Shown one piece after another: positions 35,753 through 45,408 of a DNA stretch of 64,000 nt. The number at the start of each line of letters is the position of its first letter. The first letter of the stretch is position 1. The DNA is from Acidobacteria bacterium UBA7540 (GTDB lineage Bacteria > Acidobacteriota > Terriglobia > UBA7540). The notes below the pieces were generated by a model, which saw nothing but the letters and a program-made list of their open reading frames with translations, did no database searches and was not told the DNA's origin. The position numbers and the translations under genes are program-made. The DNA lies in the NCBI GenBank assembly GCA_002478145.1, contig DLMI01000072.1:22190-86189 (forward strand), in the 5' to 3' direction.

Positions 35753-36145
35753 CGTCTTCCTCCGACCGTCAGGCCTCCCAACCTGCTAACCCTCTCAGGT
35801 CTCTACGCTCAAAGGCCTCGGGCACCATCTCGTAATGCAGTGGATCTGGGCACAATCTTATTCAGGCCGCGAGCTGGAGCATGGAAGTGTTTGAGCACGA
35901 TAGTCTGGACCCATGAGACGGCGTTGCCTTGGAACTGACCTTTAAGATTAAGGGTCCGGCTCGGCGGTCCTCAAGTTATCCTCTGGGCAGCCAAGCCTAT
36001 CTCTTGGACAGTATCTTTCGGCCAGATGGAGCCTATCTTTCGGTCATCGGTGCAGCGGTCGGCGGGTGCTTTTGGTAAAATTGTGGGCGGTGGTCGGTGC
36101 GTTTCGCACGAAAGCGTAGTCAGGCATTAGGGGGGCGGTAGCGAA
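35753..36145. other. divergent regulatory spacer between the RND operon and a two-component pair
   Basis: 393 bases that must contain promoters in both directions. No near-consensus promoter was identified. A CCTATCTCTTGGACAGTATC / CCTATCTTTCGG pair at about 35995-36042 is a loose direct repeat and could be a regulator site. Confidence 0.4.
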
Positions 36146-37567
36146 ATGCTTTCATTCTTCCTACGGTTAAGTCGCGCCAAACTTCTCTTCGTCGCCGCGA
36201 TGATGATTTTGATCGTGGCCCTGATCGATTGGCGTGTCGAACTGAACGTCTCTTTTGGCTTTCTATATCTTTTTCCCATGCTGATCGTGGGCAGTTGCCT
36301 GCCGCGCTGGCAACTCGCCATACTGGGAGGATTGTGTACCTTTCTGGCCGAACTCTTTTCCCCCTTTACGTGGGATCTGGCAGCAGGGGTTCCCCGCGAC
36401 ATCTTCATGTTCGCTGCCTACTTTGGCACCGCGCTCTTCGCTCATGAATCCGCCAAAAACCGGCGACTCACGGCGCAGCACGTCCGAGAAGTTGAGCAAG
36501 AGGCTCTGTTGCGGCGCGACGCTGAACACCAGTTGAAAGCACTCATCGAAAGCAGCCCCGCAGCTATCCTGACTGTGGATTCCGCCGGTAGAATCCTGAT
36601 GGCCAATCAGGCCGCTCATCGCTTGCTGGGCTTTGAGCCTGAGAGCTTGCCGGGCGAAGCCATCAAGGACTTTCTACCGCCCTTGGCCAGAGTCCCGCCG
36701 GCCGATGAATCCACGCCCAGCTTCCGTACCGCGATGCAGTGCAGTGGCCGGCGTCGAGACGGGGATGTGTTTCTCGCGGACGTTTGGTTTTCCACTTACA
36801 AGACAAGCGCCGGACCAAGGTTGGCGGCCATGCTCGTCGATAGCTCCGAGGACCTTCGCGACGAGGAGGAATCCAGCCTCCATCACCTCCTGGTCGCGTC
36901 ACGCTTGGCCGTCGGAGCCGTATCGCACGAAATCCGCAACGTATGCGGCGCCATCTCCGTGGTCTACGAAAACCTTTCGCGCGGTCCCGAGCTGGCACAA
37001 AGCGAGGACTTCCGCGCCCTGGGGAATCTAGTGGAAGGTCTGGGAAAAATTGCAACCCTTGAGCTTCGGCAAAGCGCGGGGAGCGAGGATCTGGCTCCCG
37101 TGGACCTTGGCTCGGTACTTGACGAATTGCGCATTGTGACCGGGCCTTCATTGCGAGAGTCGGGTGTGCTCGTTCGCTGGGACGTCCCCAAAGTCTTGCC
37201 CCGGGTGTGGGCGGAGCGCCATAATCTCTTGCAAGTGCTCCTGAACCTCACCAAGAACAGCCAGCGCGCCATGGAGGACCAGGAGCAGAAGGAGTTCAGA
37301 GTCAGCGCGTCCCTGGAAGGTGAGCGGGTCGTGGTGCGAGTCCGCGATACCGGTCACGGCATTCCCAACCCTGAACGTCTGTTTCAACCGTTTCAGGAGG
37401 GGGCGGAAGCCACCGGGCTGGGGTTGTACCTCTCGCGGGCTTTTGTGAGGACATTTAACGGTGACCTACGGTACGAACCAGGATCTCCCGGGTGCTGCTT
37501 CGCTTTGGACCTCGTGCCCTTCGCAGACCGGCGGGACGAGGACGGTGCGCAAGAAGTGAATGGATAG
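36146..37567 (+). CDS. membrane sensor histidine kinase with PAS domain
   Basis: A 473-residue kinase. Three to four hydrophobic segments cover about residues 10-110 (LLFVAAMMILIVALIDW, LYLFPMLIVGSCLP), followed by a short coiled stretch, a PAS domain (about 128-240, ALIESSPAAILTVDSAGRIL), a phosphotransfer helix with GAVSHEIRNVCGA (about H260) and an ATPase domain with LLNLTKNSQRAM, RDTGHGIPNPERLF and GLGLYLSRAF. Its stop overlaps the response-regulator start by eight bases. It is divergent from the RND operon, a candidate target. Confidence 0.9.
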   Translation: MLSFFLRLSRAKLLFVAAMMILIVALIDWRVELNVSFGFLYLFPMLIVGSCLPRWQLAILGGLCTFLAELFSPFTWDLAAGVPRDIFMFAAYFGTALFAHESAKNRRLTAQHVREVEQEALLRRDAEHQLKALIESSPAAILTVDSAGRILMANQAAHRLLGFEPESLPGEAIKDFLPPLARVPPADESTPSFRTAMQCSGRRRDGDVFLADVWFSTYKTSAGPRLAAMLVDSSEDLRDEEESSLHHLLVASRLAVGAVSHEIRNVCGAISVVYENLSRGPELAQSEDFRALGNLVEGLGKIATLELRQSAGSEDLAPVDLGSVLDELRIVTGPSLRESGVLVRWDVPKVLPRVWAERHNLLQVLLNLTKNSQRAMEDQEQKEFRVSASLEGERVVVRVRDTGHGIPNPERLFQPFQEGAEATGLGLYLSRAFVRTFNGDLRYEPGSPGCCFALDLVPFADRRDEDGAQEVNG

Positions 37568-38204
37568 AATCAGGATTCTCTTATTGGACGATCACTCTCT
37601 CTTTCGAGAGGGCCTCAGCCGGCTGTTGGCGGGCGAGCCTGATTTGGTGATGGCAGCTCTTTGCGCATCGGTCGGTGAAGCCACCGATGTGTTGCGCCGG
37701 AAGCCCATTGATCTTGTCTTGCTGGACTATGACCTCGGGAAAGAGCGCGGCTTTGAGTTCATTACCCAAGCCCGGCAGTCGGGCTTTGAGGGACGGTTCC
37801 TCATGGTCACCGCAGGGATGAGTGATGCTGAATCCGTACAGGCGCTCGGCCTGGGCGTGGGAGGAATTTTTCCAAAGCACAGTTCGCCAGCGCTCCTCAA
37901 GCAGGCCATTCGCAAGGTCATGGCAGGAGAAACCTGGCTGGATGAAAATGCGATTCAGTCCTTGGTCAGGGTGTCAAAACACCCCGAAGGAGCGGACCAG
38001 ACCAAACCGTTTACGGAACGGGAGACTCAGGTGCTGCACGGGGTGTTTGAGGGACTCAGCAATAAGGAAATTGGCGCGCGTCTCAACATCTCGGAGAGTT
38101 CGGTGAAAGCTGCTCTCCAACAACTGTTCCAGAAAACAGGTGTGAGAACCCGCAGCCAGCTCGTCCGGATTGCACTGGAGGAACACGGCGCCCGCTGGAA
38201 GTAG
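37560..38204 (+). CDS. NarL/FixJ-type response regulator
   Basis: A 214-residue regulator: receiver domain with LLLDDHSLFREGL, phosphoacceptor aspartate in VLLDYDLG (about D55) and conserved lysine in GIFPKHSS; then a LuxR-type helix-turn-helix, FTERETQVLHGVFEGLSNKE followed by IGARLNISESSVKAAL. Paired with the overlapping kinase at 36146. Likely targets are the divergent RND genes. Confidence 0.92.
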   Translation: MDRIRILLLDDHSLFREGLSRLLAGEPDLVMAALCASVGEATDVLRRKPIDLVLLDYDLGKERGFEFITQARQSGFEGRFLMVTAGMSDAESVQALGLGVGGIFPKHSSPALLKQAIRKVMAGETWLDENAIQSLVRVSKHPEGADQTKPFTERETQVLHGVFEGLSNKEIGARLNISESSVKAALQQLFQKTGVRTRSQLVRIALEEHGARWK

Positions 38205-38358
38205 GACCACAACCGCAGCGCAATCGCCGCGATGGACTTCTTCGCGGGGCCGGAGCGCGGTCCGAAGTCGAACTGACTAATGCGTGCTGCAAGACTTCGC
38301 TGGCAGGTCGTGTGAACGAGCAGCACGGACTTGCGACATTCCCGGAGAAACCTCCTCG

Positions 38359-39048
38359 TTATTCTTCACCGAGGGCAGTTCTTCTTGCCGCGCGCGCGGC
38401 CAAATGGTCCCGGCCGAGCTTTACAAAGCCCAGGAACCGGCGGGCCAGTTCGCCAATCCGGTCCTGCTGGCGACGGCGGATGGCGTCAGGAGGGATCAGT
38501 TCACGGCCTACGCCGAGCGCTATGGCCCCAGCGAGGATGAATTTGGATGCGTTCTGTTGATTCACGCCCCCTGAGGCGATTAACGGAATGTGAGGGAACA
38601 TCCGATGGAGAGATCCAATGTAGGTTTCACCGCCAATTTGGGCGCACGGAACGACCTTGACGAAATCCGACCTCGCCTCCCATGCGGCCATCACCTCCGT
38701 CGGGGTCAGCGCTCCCGGAATCGTCACAATCTCCTCTAGCGCCGCGAACTCGGTCACTGCCGGATGAAGTCCGTCGCCGGTCAAAAACTGCGCTCCCGCA
38801 TCAAGACACTGACGCGCGGTTGCCACCTTCCTCACTCCGCCCGCCCCCACGACCATGCGGGGATGGTTCTTCACCAGGTGCGAGATGACCTGGGTGGCTT
38901 GGGGCACGGTTAAGGTGATTTCGACGACGGGAATCCCGCCCTCCGCGACCGCCTGGGCGGCAAAAAGGGCGTCCTCCTCCGAGAAAACGCGAACCGCGGC
39001 AATAACCCCGGTTTCCTCGATCCAGCCCCTCACTTCGTGTTTTTTCAC
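38359..39048 (-). CDS. eda: KDPG/KHG aldolase-family protein with altered substrate site
   Basis: A 229-residue TIM-barrel protein of the 2-keto-3-deoxy-6-phosphogluconate aldolase family. The general-base glutamate (VVEITL) and Schiff-base lysine (FVKVVPC) are kept. Compared with E. coli Eda, the arginine after the glutamate strand (TLR) is TLT, GAGTV is GAGGV, and SPG is GDG, all at the phosphate/carboxylate binding side. It therefore probably acts on a related but different 2-oxo acid. The C-terminus is about 15 residues longer than Eda. It is convergent with the response regulator; no Entner-Doudoroff genes adjoin. Confidence 0.8.
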   Translation of the reverse strand: MKKHEVRGWIEETGVIAAVRVFSEEDALFAAQAVAEGGIPVVEITLTVPQATQVISHLVKNHPRMVVGAGGVRKVATARQCLDAGAQFLTGDGLHPAVTEFAALEEIVTIPGALTPTEVMAAWEARSDFVKVVPCAQIGGETYIGSLHRMFPHIPLIASGGVNQQNASKFILAGAIALGVGRELIPPDAIRRRQQDRIGELARRFLGFVKLGRDHLAARAARRTALGEE

Positions 39049-39175
39049 TTAATTGCCTCCTTTGGGGCAAGGAAAAGACTTACCACAGAGCGCACAGAGA
39101 CCGCGGAGAAACCGAAATTCGAAAATCGAAGTTCGAAACTCGGGCCGATTTTCGAGCTTCGATTTTCGAGTTTCG
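39049..39175. repeat. GAAATTCGAAAATCGAAG repeats
   Basis: About 39113-39178 contains GAAATTCGAAAATCGAAG and its inverted form CTTCGATTTTCGAG. Third block of the AATCGAAATTCG family. No gene. Confidence 0.6.
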
Positions 39176-40359
39176 TCATGGCAGGTTCCTGGCGCCTACT
39201 GCCTCACGCAACTGCTCCACTGCCAGAAGCCATGAGGCCAGCGCCTGGCGGTAGGCGAGCTGCGTGGCGCGATAGCTGCGCTCGGCGTCAAGAAAATCGA
39301 GCAGGCTGACGGCGCCCCGCTGGTAAGCGTATTCGCTGATGTCGCGGTCTTTCTTCGCCCGATCGAGATATCCCGAACGGTAGAGCTGCACAATCTGGTC
39401 GCTCGTCTGGAAGTTTTCGTATGCATCGCGCACGTCGGTCATAACTTGGTTGTTCGCGGCCTTCTCCTGTTCCTGAAACTGCGTAATGGCGAATCGCGTG
39501 CGGGCGATCTCGCCCTGGTTTCGGTTGAAAATTGGGAGCGGGATGCTCGCATATAGAGAAACGGCGTTGATGCCGTTGACGTGCGAGTGGTTCCCTTGCA
39601 CGGTGACATCCTGCTTTCCGTCCGCCTTGGCCAGCAGGTATTGACTGTTCGCCGCCGTGACGCTCTGCCGCGCGGCGCGATAGTCGGGGCGTGTTTGGAG
39701 AGCCTTCAATTGAAAATCCTCGAGGTTGGCGTGCATCGGGATGTAGTCGAATATCCCCGCCACATCGTAGGTCGCTGGGATTCATATCCAAGCGAATTGC
39801 GCAGATCGGAAAGTGCCTGAACCCTCGCGAGCTGTGCCTGCGCAACGTCATTCTGGAACTGGAGGAGCTGTAGTTCGATCTTTAAGTTGTCATCTTCGCT
39901 GATCGCTCCTTTTTTGTAACGCAGTTCATTGAGGTCAACCGTGCGCTGATAACTTTTCAGATCCTCTTGGGCCAGGTCCAATGTCGATTCGGCAAGCTGC
40001 ACGTTGACGAACAGGGTGGCCACCTGAAAGGTCAGTGTGCGCTCGTTGTCTGCTACCATCGAGGTGGTCACTGCCGTCTGGTCCTTGGCGGCCTGAAGCC
40101 GGTGCTGGCGTTTCTTGCCGCGCTCGATCAGGTAGCTGAGGCCCAGGTCACCCTCCGTCGAGTCGTGGAGGTAAGTACCCGTAAAGTTGCTCGGCGAAAA
40201 CAACGGCAGGTAATCCCAATCGCTGAAGATTGAGGGGTTGGGGCGTAGATTCGCAGTAATTTCCTGCGCCTGGCTCTGCTGGATGGTCGTGCGCGCGGCC
40301 AGCAGGCTATGGTTGTGTTGGAGCGCCAGTTGAATGGCGTCGTCCAGAGTGATCCTCAC
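39176..40359 (-). pseudogene. TolC/CzcC-family outer-membrane efflux gene, frameshifted and lacking a proper start
   Basis: Two minus-strand frames together encode one outer-membrane efflux protein: the first from about 40359 (ITLDDAIQLALQHNHSLLAA) to about 39780 (LRNSLGYES), the second from about 39775 (YDVAGIFDYIP) to 39176 (AVEQLREAVGARNLP). Joining them needs a single-base shift near 39780-39786. At the 5' end the frame stays open upstream into LSAGAAFAQGPV, a signal-peptide-like end, but has no ATG; that upstream DNA derives from the duplicated porin tail. Either a true pseudogene or a sequencing error combined with a rearranged start. Confidence 0.75.
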
Positions 40360-40450
40360 AGGACCTTGGGCGAATGCCGCGCCCGCTGAGAGGGCAAACG
40401 CAACGCCGCCGAGCGCCGTGCGCCCGCCGGGAAATCAAGACTGAATGTAC

Positions 40451-40630
40451 CTAGGGGTGAAGCTCCTTCAAATCGAAGGTGTAGATCAGCGCACCGGTTA
40501 TCGTATCATGGTGGTCCGCGGGCGTCGTGCCCTTGAACAGGCTCGGACGGTTGGACATGTCGCGCCCGTACTCCAGCCGGGTGAGCAGGTGATCGTTGAA
40601 GGTGATCCCCGATATCATTGTGAATAGCGG
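40451..40630 (-). pseudogene. 3' fragment of a beta-barrel porin gene
   Basis: The minus strand encodes LTRLEYGRDMSNRPSLFKG, then YTFDLKELHP and TAG at 40451-40453. This closely matches the C-terminus of the porin at 48180-49613 (RLEYRRDMSNRPSLFKD ... YAFDLKELHP). Similarity continues past the stop (GGTACATTCAG, GATTTCCCGGC). It is a truncated duplicate of that locus. Confidence 0.85.
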
Positions 40631-40673
40631 ATCAATCCCTGCTAGCGCCTAAGCCGCCCCTGTGCGTCTGAAT

Positions 40674-41930
40674 TTACGGTTTCTTCGCAATTATATTGTT
40701 GCCAAAAATGAATCCTATTTCACCCACGGCTCGGGGCTGGTTTGGGTTCGTGCCCGTGGGGCCGAAGGCGTAACCCGGCGTGTAGCTGCTCGCCCGAACA
40801 AAAGAAAGGTCTCCGCGAAAGAAGAAGCCTCCGTATTGAAAAGTGGGCGTCAGAGTGGCCGACCAGCCCGCGCTGCCCGGACCGTACATCAGATTGACGG
40901 CTTGCTCAGCGGCGCTCCCCGTGCTTGAGATATATTCCCCGCGCCCTGCGAGCGAGAAGCCGTGTTTGAACGTGTGACTCACCAGTAGCGCACCGCCTCG
41001 CGTCGACGCCCCCTTCACGACGCCGATCTTCTGGTTGGTCGGCACATCGGTGTATTGAAAGTAGGGCTGGACGATCCAGGACCCCTTGGAGTACGTGTAG
41101 ATGACGGCGTACATGCTGCCGTTGTTTTGTACGGGTGTGGCCACAGTCTGATAGGCTGTCTGCCCCAGGTTGCCCATCCCCTCGAACGCCAAGCTATGGG
41201 GCCCATTAGCATAAGTTAACGAACCGCTCATCCAACTGTAGCGGTTGGAATAGAACCCGTCGTTCCAACTCAATGAGGCAGTGAATTTGCCCATCGTCTG
41301 ATTCACTTGAATTCCGCGATTGACGGCGTTTTCCTGGTTCCACAACAGGCCGCGCTCGATGTTCATGTTTTGGAAGGTGAACGTTGACTCGGCGCCCATC
41401 AGTGTCGGTAGGGCACCGATCAGGATGGAGGTGTTCTTTCCCGGCGCCAGTTTCAGGAAGCCGACCGGCAGCGGACCGTAGAGGTCGGTCAGCGTTTTGT
41501 CTGTGGCGAGGAACGACACCCCCAGGGCCGGAATATTATACGCGCCCGCCTGCAGGTAGAACTGAAACCAGCCGTCGGTCCTTTGAAGGAACACCTGCCC
41601 GTTACTTAGAGCCGCTTGAGTGGAGTCATCACCCGGGATGTGATTGCTCTGCCACAGGCCCATGCCGCTGAGAATGCCGTTCGCAGCGACTTTGCCGAAA
41701 GGTCCGGCGTTGAAGATGGCTGGGGGGAGTTCCTGCAGCGGACCCGTTATGGAAGGAGTGGGGAGCGCTGCCGGGGCTGGAGGCGGGGCCGTCGGCGCGG
41801 CCGCATTCTGCTGGTCCGGCGTCTGCGCTTGTGCTGTAGTGGCAACTAACGTCATCAAACAAAGTAGTCCAGCGCAGATCATCTGTTTCCGAACTGCTAA
41901 AATGAGTAGTAAAAGCTTTGCCGTGTGCAT
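40674..41930 (-). CDS. outer-membrane beta-barrel protein (porin-like)
   Basis: A 418-residue protein with a signal peptide (AGLLCLMTLVATTAQAQ), a Pro/Ala-rich linker, then about 350 residues of alternating hydrophobic strands with aromatic girdles (GWFQFYLQAGAYNIPALGV, SWIVQPYFQYTDVP, FFFRGDLSFVRASSYTPGY) typical of a monomeric barrel. Ends in GEIGFIFGNNIIAKKP rather than a classical terminal phenylalanine. Located after kdpC on the same strand, with an IS1380 remnant between. A role in ion or solute passage is inferred only from the fold. Confidence 0.75.
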   Translation of the reverse strand: MHTAKLLLLILAVRKQMICAGLLCLMTLVATTAQAQTPDQQNAAAPTAPPPAPAALPTPSITGPLQELPPAIFNAGPFGKVAANGILSGMGLWQSNHIPGDDSTQAALSNGQVFLQRTDGWFQFYLQAGAYNIPALGVSFLATDKTLTDLYGPLPVGFLKLAPGKNTSILIGALPTLMGAESTFTFQNMNIERGLLWNQENAVNRGIQVNQTMGKFTASLSWNDGFYSNRYSWMSGSLTYANGPHSLAFEGMGNLGQTAYQTVATPVQNNGSMYAVIYTYSKGSWIVQPYFQYTDVPTNQKIGVVKGASTRGGALLVSHTFKHGFSLAGRGEYISSTGSAAEQAVNLMYGPGSAGWSATLTPTFQYGGFFFRGDLSFVRASSYTPGYAFGPTGTNPNQPRAVGEIGFIFGNNIIAKKP

Positions 41931-41999
41931 TGTTTTTCCTTCGCCAGTGCTCCGGCGGTTCTCAAGGCCACCCGTGCTCCTTCTGTACTCGTGTAATCG

Positions 42000-42141
42000 T
42001 TCAGGTCTTCGTACCCAGCCAACCGGCTGTAGGCGGACTGCCGGAACAGATCCGCCAGGGGAAACTGTGTATTCCGCCCAGTGCGAGAATCCACCAGGTG
42101 ATCCTGAATGAGTCCGGTCAGGCCGAGGCGTTCATCGAGGT
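42000..42141 (-). pseudogene. IS1380-family transposase fragment
   Basis: Minus-strand translation gives LDERLGLTGLIQDHLVDSRT, then FPLADLFRQSAYSRLAGYED. This is the N-terminal region of IS1380-type transposases. It breaks off after LND and no other part of the element is seen. An old insertion remnant between kdpC and the porin-like gene. Confidence 0.75.
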
Positions 42142-42145
42142 GAAC

Positions 42146-43162
42146 TTACTTAGGCGCTCCGTAGCGTTTGCGAAGCTCTAGGTTGACCTCCAATACGTTT
42201 ACCATCTTTTCCCCTGCCAGCCCGCCAAACGGAGCTTTGGCATTGGCCTGAAGTATCTGGTCGATTTCTCTACGGATTGCCGCGGGATCATGCTTGGCGT
42301 CAGCAGCCCATTTGGAAGCGACTCGATCCAACTGGTATTCAGCATTCTGCAGGGTAATGTCGGGATCGAGGCCAGAACCGGAAGTCGTTACCAAATCACC
42401 AGGGACGTTCTGTAGATCAGCGTCAGGATGGTCCTGCCGCCACATGTCGAAGAAGATCGACTGAACATCCGAACCATCCTTGACCGGTTCAATCGCAGTT
42501 GTAGCCTTACCGTCGGCACCTGTGTGCGTGACCGGAAAAGGGAACCGGCCAGGGTTTTCCTTGGAGAAGTTTTCAAAGAAAACCACTGCCAAATCGGCAG
42601 CCTTGGGTTGCGGGGTGCTCGGGTTGGCTTTCACCCAGTCGGCGACGACGGCCGGATGCGCCTTGGCCCAGGAGTCCACATATGCGCCATGGGTGGGATC
42701 TGCACCCACCCAGGCAGTCGCCAGGCCGTTGTGGAGATCGGCCCATTGGGCCACAATTCCCGCATTTCCTTGGTACCGATCTTGCTGGAACCAAGCCTCA
42801 ATATCCGGGGCTACGAGCTGTCCAGCCTTGGGTCCGCTTTGATACCTGACAATGGGGCCGAGCGTGCGGGCAACCCGATCACGCAGCAGGTAATTCGAGG
42901 GAGCGAGAGTCGAAGACGCGGATGCAGATGCGTCGTATGACGCTGCCGAAGGCCGGGGCTGGAAATATTCGTCCTTCGTGAAGGGTTGCGCGATCAGTTT
43001 GGAGCCGACCACCTTCCCATCGGGGCCCTTCAACAAGCTGCCTTCCGCTTTAAAGGGAAAGAAAACGTGTCCGATGAGCCATACCGCGCCGGGAAAGAGG
43101 ATGGCGAGAAGTGGTACGGTGAACAATAACAAAAAGAGACTCTTTGAAACGTGTCGTGACAT
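42146..43162 (-). CDS. kdpC: K+-transporting ATPase subunit C (KdpC), oversized
   Basis: A 338-residue KdpC; the usual length is about 190. N-terminal anchor (FLLLFTVPLLAILFPGAVWLI), FQPRPSAASYDASASASSTL and SNYLLRDRV match normal KdpC, as does the C-terminal VTTSGSGLDPDITLQNAEYQ and NVLEVNLELRKRYG. Between them, about residues 100-255, is an extra block of roughly 150 residues containing APDIEAWFQQDR and WADLHNGLATAWV, predicted periplasmic. KdpC stabilises the KdpA-KdpB complex. The insertion's role is unknown. Last gene of kdpFABC. Confidence 0.92.
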   Translation of the reverse strand: MSRHVSKSLFLLLFTVPLLAILFPGAVWLIGHVFFPFKAEGSLLKGPDGKVVGSKLIAQPFTKDEYFQPRPSAASYDASASASSTLAPSNYLLRDRVARTLGPIVRYQSGPKAGQLVAPDIEAWFQQDRYQGNAGIVAQWADLHNGLATAWVGADPTHGAYVDSWAKAHPAVVADWVKANPSTPQPKAADLAVVFFENFSKENPGRFPFPVTHTGADGKATTAIEPVKDGSDVQSIFFDMWRQDHPDADLQNVPGDLVTTSGSGLDPDITLQNAEYQLDRVASKWAADAKHDPAAIRREIDQILQANAKAPFGGLAGEKMVNVLEVNLELRKRYGAPK

Positions 43163-43190
43163 TGCAACTCCTCTGTTACTCTCGAAAACT

Positions 43191-45341
43191 TCAGACGGTC
43201 AAGCGCAAGCCCGCCATGGCCAGATCAATGATCTTGATCCCGATGAAGGGTACAATTACGCCTCCGAGCCCCCAAATCAGCAGATTTCGGCGAAGCAAAG
43301 CGTCGGCCCCAAGGGGTTCGTACTTGACTCCTTTGAGTGCGACCGGAATCAACAAAGGGATGATAATCGCGTTGAAAATTACAGCCGAGAGGATGGCTGA
43401 AGTCGGCGAATGCAGGTGCATGATGTCCATCGTCTTCAGCCATGGCAAGGTTCCTGCGAAAAGCGCAGGGATGATTGCGAAGTATTTCGCCACATCGTTT
43501 GCAATGGAGAAGGTGGTCAAAGCTCCCCTCGTCATCAACAACTGTTTACCAATTTCAACGACCTCGATGAGCTTAGTGGGATCACTGTCGAGATCCACCA
43601 TATTGCCGGCTTCTTTAGCTGCCTGGGTCCCGGCATTCATGGCCACGGCGACGTCCGCCTGCGCCAGGGCTGGAGCGTCATTCGTGCCGTCGCCCATCAT
43701 CGCGACAAGTTTCCCTTCCTCCTGCTGCTGTCGAATGTATGCCAGTTTGTCTTCAGGCTTGGCCTGAGCAAGGAAGTCGTCCACGCCAGCCTGTTTGGCA
43801 ATTGTTGCCGCTGTGAGCGGATTGTCTCCGGTGATCATGACCGTGCGCAGTCCCATTTTGCGCAAACGGTCAAACCGCTCTTTCATCGCCGGCTTTAGAA
43901 TATCCTCAAGAACCACCACACCGACTATCTTGGGGCCATCTGCGACTACAAGTGGAGTGGCTCCCCGCAAAGCGACGCCGTCCACCAATGGCGAGACCTC
44001 CGTTGGTACGCTGCCACCCTGCTCCCGAACGAACTCCGCCACGGCATCTGCCGCTCCTTTCCGAATACGCCGGCCGTCCGAAAGATTAATGCCGCTCATA
44101 CGAGTAGAAGCAGAAAACGTGATGAATTCCGCATTTTGCGGCACGCTGACTGGCTTTCGACTTTGGAACTCGTAAATGCTGACAATGCTCTTACCTTCTG
44201 GCGTTTCGTCAGCAGCGGACGCCAGAGCAGCCAACTCCCCGACCTGGGCGGTAGAATAGCCCTCGACAGGCAGGAATTGCGTCGCGCGCCGGTTGCCCTC
44301 AGTAATCGTTCCAGTTTTGTCCAGGAGCACGATGTCGATGTCACCCGCAGTCTCGACGGCCTTGCCGCTCTTGGCAATGATGTTCGCCTGCAGAGCCCTA
44401 TCCATGCCGGCAATTCCAATCGCCGCAAGCAACGCGCCGATCGTGGTCGGAATCAGGCAAACGAGCAGAGCTACGAGCGTGGGAACGTCCGTGCCCAAGC
44501 TATGCAGAGGCTGTTGCAGTCCCAAATAGCCCATCATGTACTGTTCCGCATTCCAGGCCATCGGCCAGAGTGGTACGACGACAATCAAGAAAATCACAGT
44601 GAAAGCTGTCAGTACCAGCGTGAGCGCGATCTCGTTGGGGGTTCGTTGGCGGATGGCTCCTTCGACCAGTGCAATCATGCGGTCCAAGAAGGATTCACCA
44701 GCCCCGGCCGTGATGCGAACAATGATCTCATCGGAAAGCACCCTCGTGCCTCCGGTTACGCCAGAACGATCGCCTCCCGCTTCGCGAATCACCGGAGCGG
44801 ATTCGCCGGTGATTGCAGATTCGTCGACCGAAGCAATCCCCTTAATGATTTCTCCGTCGCCCGGGATAACCTCTCCCGCCTTCACGACCACCGTATCGCC
44901 GGGATTCAGCACCGTAGAAGCGACTTCATCCACAGTACCTGTGACACTCAAGCGCCGAGCGACGGTTTCGCGTCGAGTCCGTCGCAGTGATTGGGCTTGA
45001 GCTCTCCCGCGCGATTCGGCAAGGGCCGTCGCAAAGTTCGCAAAAAGAACCGTGAGCCAGAGCCATGCATCAAGTGCGACAAAATAGGTAACCGGAACCA
45101 GGCTGTCCGAATGACCTAATGCTGCCCGTATTACAAACAGTAGGGTTAGAAAGGCGCCGATCTCGACTACAAACATGACCGGGTTCTTCCACTGTATGTC
45201 TGGCCGAAGCATCGCAAATGCCTGTTTCAATGCCGGCCCAGTTGTCCCCGCTGCAAACAAGCCGTGCGGCTTCTGTCTCTTCTGCTTTCCAGCAGGGGAG
45301 GCCGGCTTTTCTGCTAATTCTGCAGCCCTCGATACTTCCAT
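43191..45341 (-). CDS. kdpB: K+-transporting P-type ATPase subunit B (KdpB)
   Basis: A 716-residue catalytic subunit. P-type motifs are complete: [20 protein letters not shown] in the actuator domain, phosphorylation site [27 protein letters not shown] and [20 protein letters not shown]. The first 40 residues form a Lys/Pro-rich cytoplasmic extension not found in short homologues. Lies 28 bases before kdpC and 67 after kdpA. Confidence 0.96.
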   Translation of the reverse strand: MEVSRAAELAEKPASPAGKQKRQKPHGLFAAGTTGPALKQAFAMLRPDIQWKNPVMFVVEIGAFLTLLFVIRAALGHSDSLVPVTYFVALDAWLWLTVLFANFATALAESRGRAQAQSLRRTRRETVARRLSVTGTVDEVASTVLNPGDTVVVKAGEVIPGDGEIIKGIASVDESAITGESAPVIREAGGDRSGVTGGTRVLSDEIIVRITAGAGESFLDRMIALVEGAIRQRTPNEIALTLVLTAFTVIFLIVVVPLWPMAWNAEQYMMGYLGLQQPLHSLGTDVPTLVALLVCLIPTTIGALLAAIGIAGMDRALQANIIAKSGKAVETAGDIDIVLLDKTGTITEGNRRATQFLPVEGYSTAQVGELAALASAADETPEGKSIVSIYEFQSRKPVSVPQNAEFITFSASTRMSGINLSDGRRIRKGAADAVAEFVREQGGSVPTEVSPLVDGVALRGATPLVVADGPKIVGVVVLEDILKPAMKERFDRLRKMGLRTVMITGDNPLTAATIAKQAGVDDFLAQAKPEDKLAYIRQQQEEGKLVAMMGDGTNDAPALAQADVAVAMNAGTQAAKEAGNMVDLDSDPTKLIEVVEIGKQLLMTRGALTTFSIANDVAKYFAIIPALFAGTLPWLKTMDIMHLHSPTSAILSAVIFNAIIIPLLIPVALKGVKYEPLGADALLRRNLLIWGLGGVIVPFIGIKIIDLAMAGLRLTV

Positions 45342-45408
45342 GGCTCTTACTCCTTGTTAGAACTTGCCTGGGTTTCGACCCCTCGATAGCAAACTTCTAC
45401 TCCTGCCG

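Noticed and set aside
44136..44990. Open frames on the plus strand opposite kdpB
   Set aside because: KdpB has all P-type ATPase motifs; the antisense frames have none.
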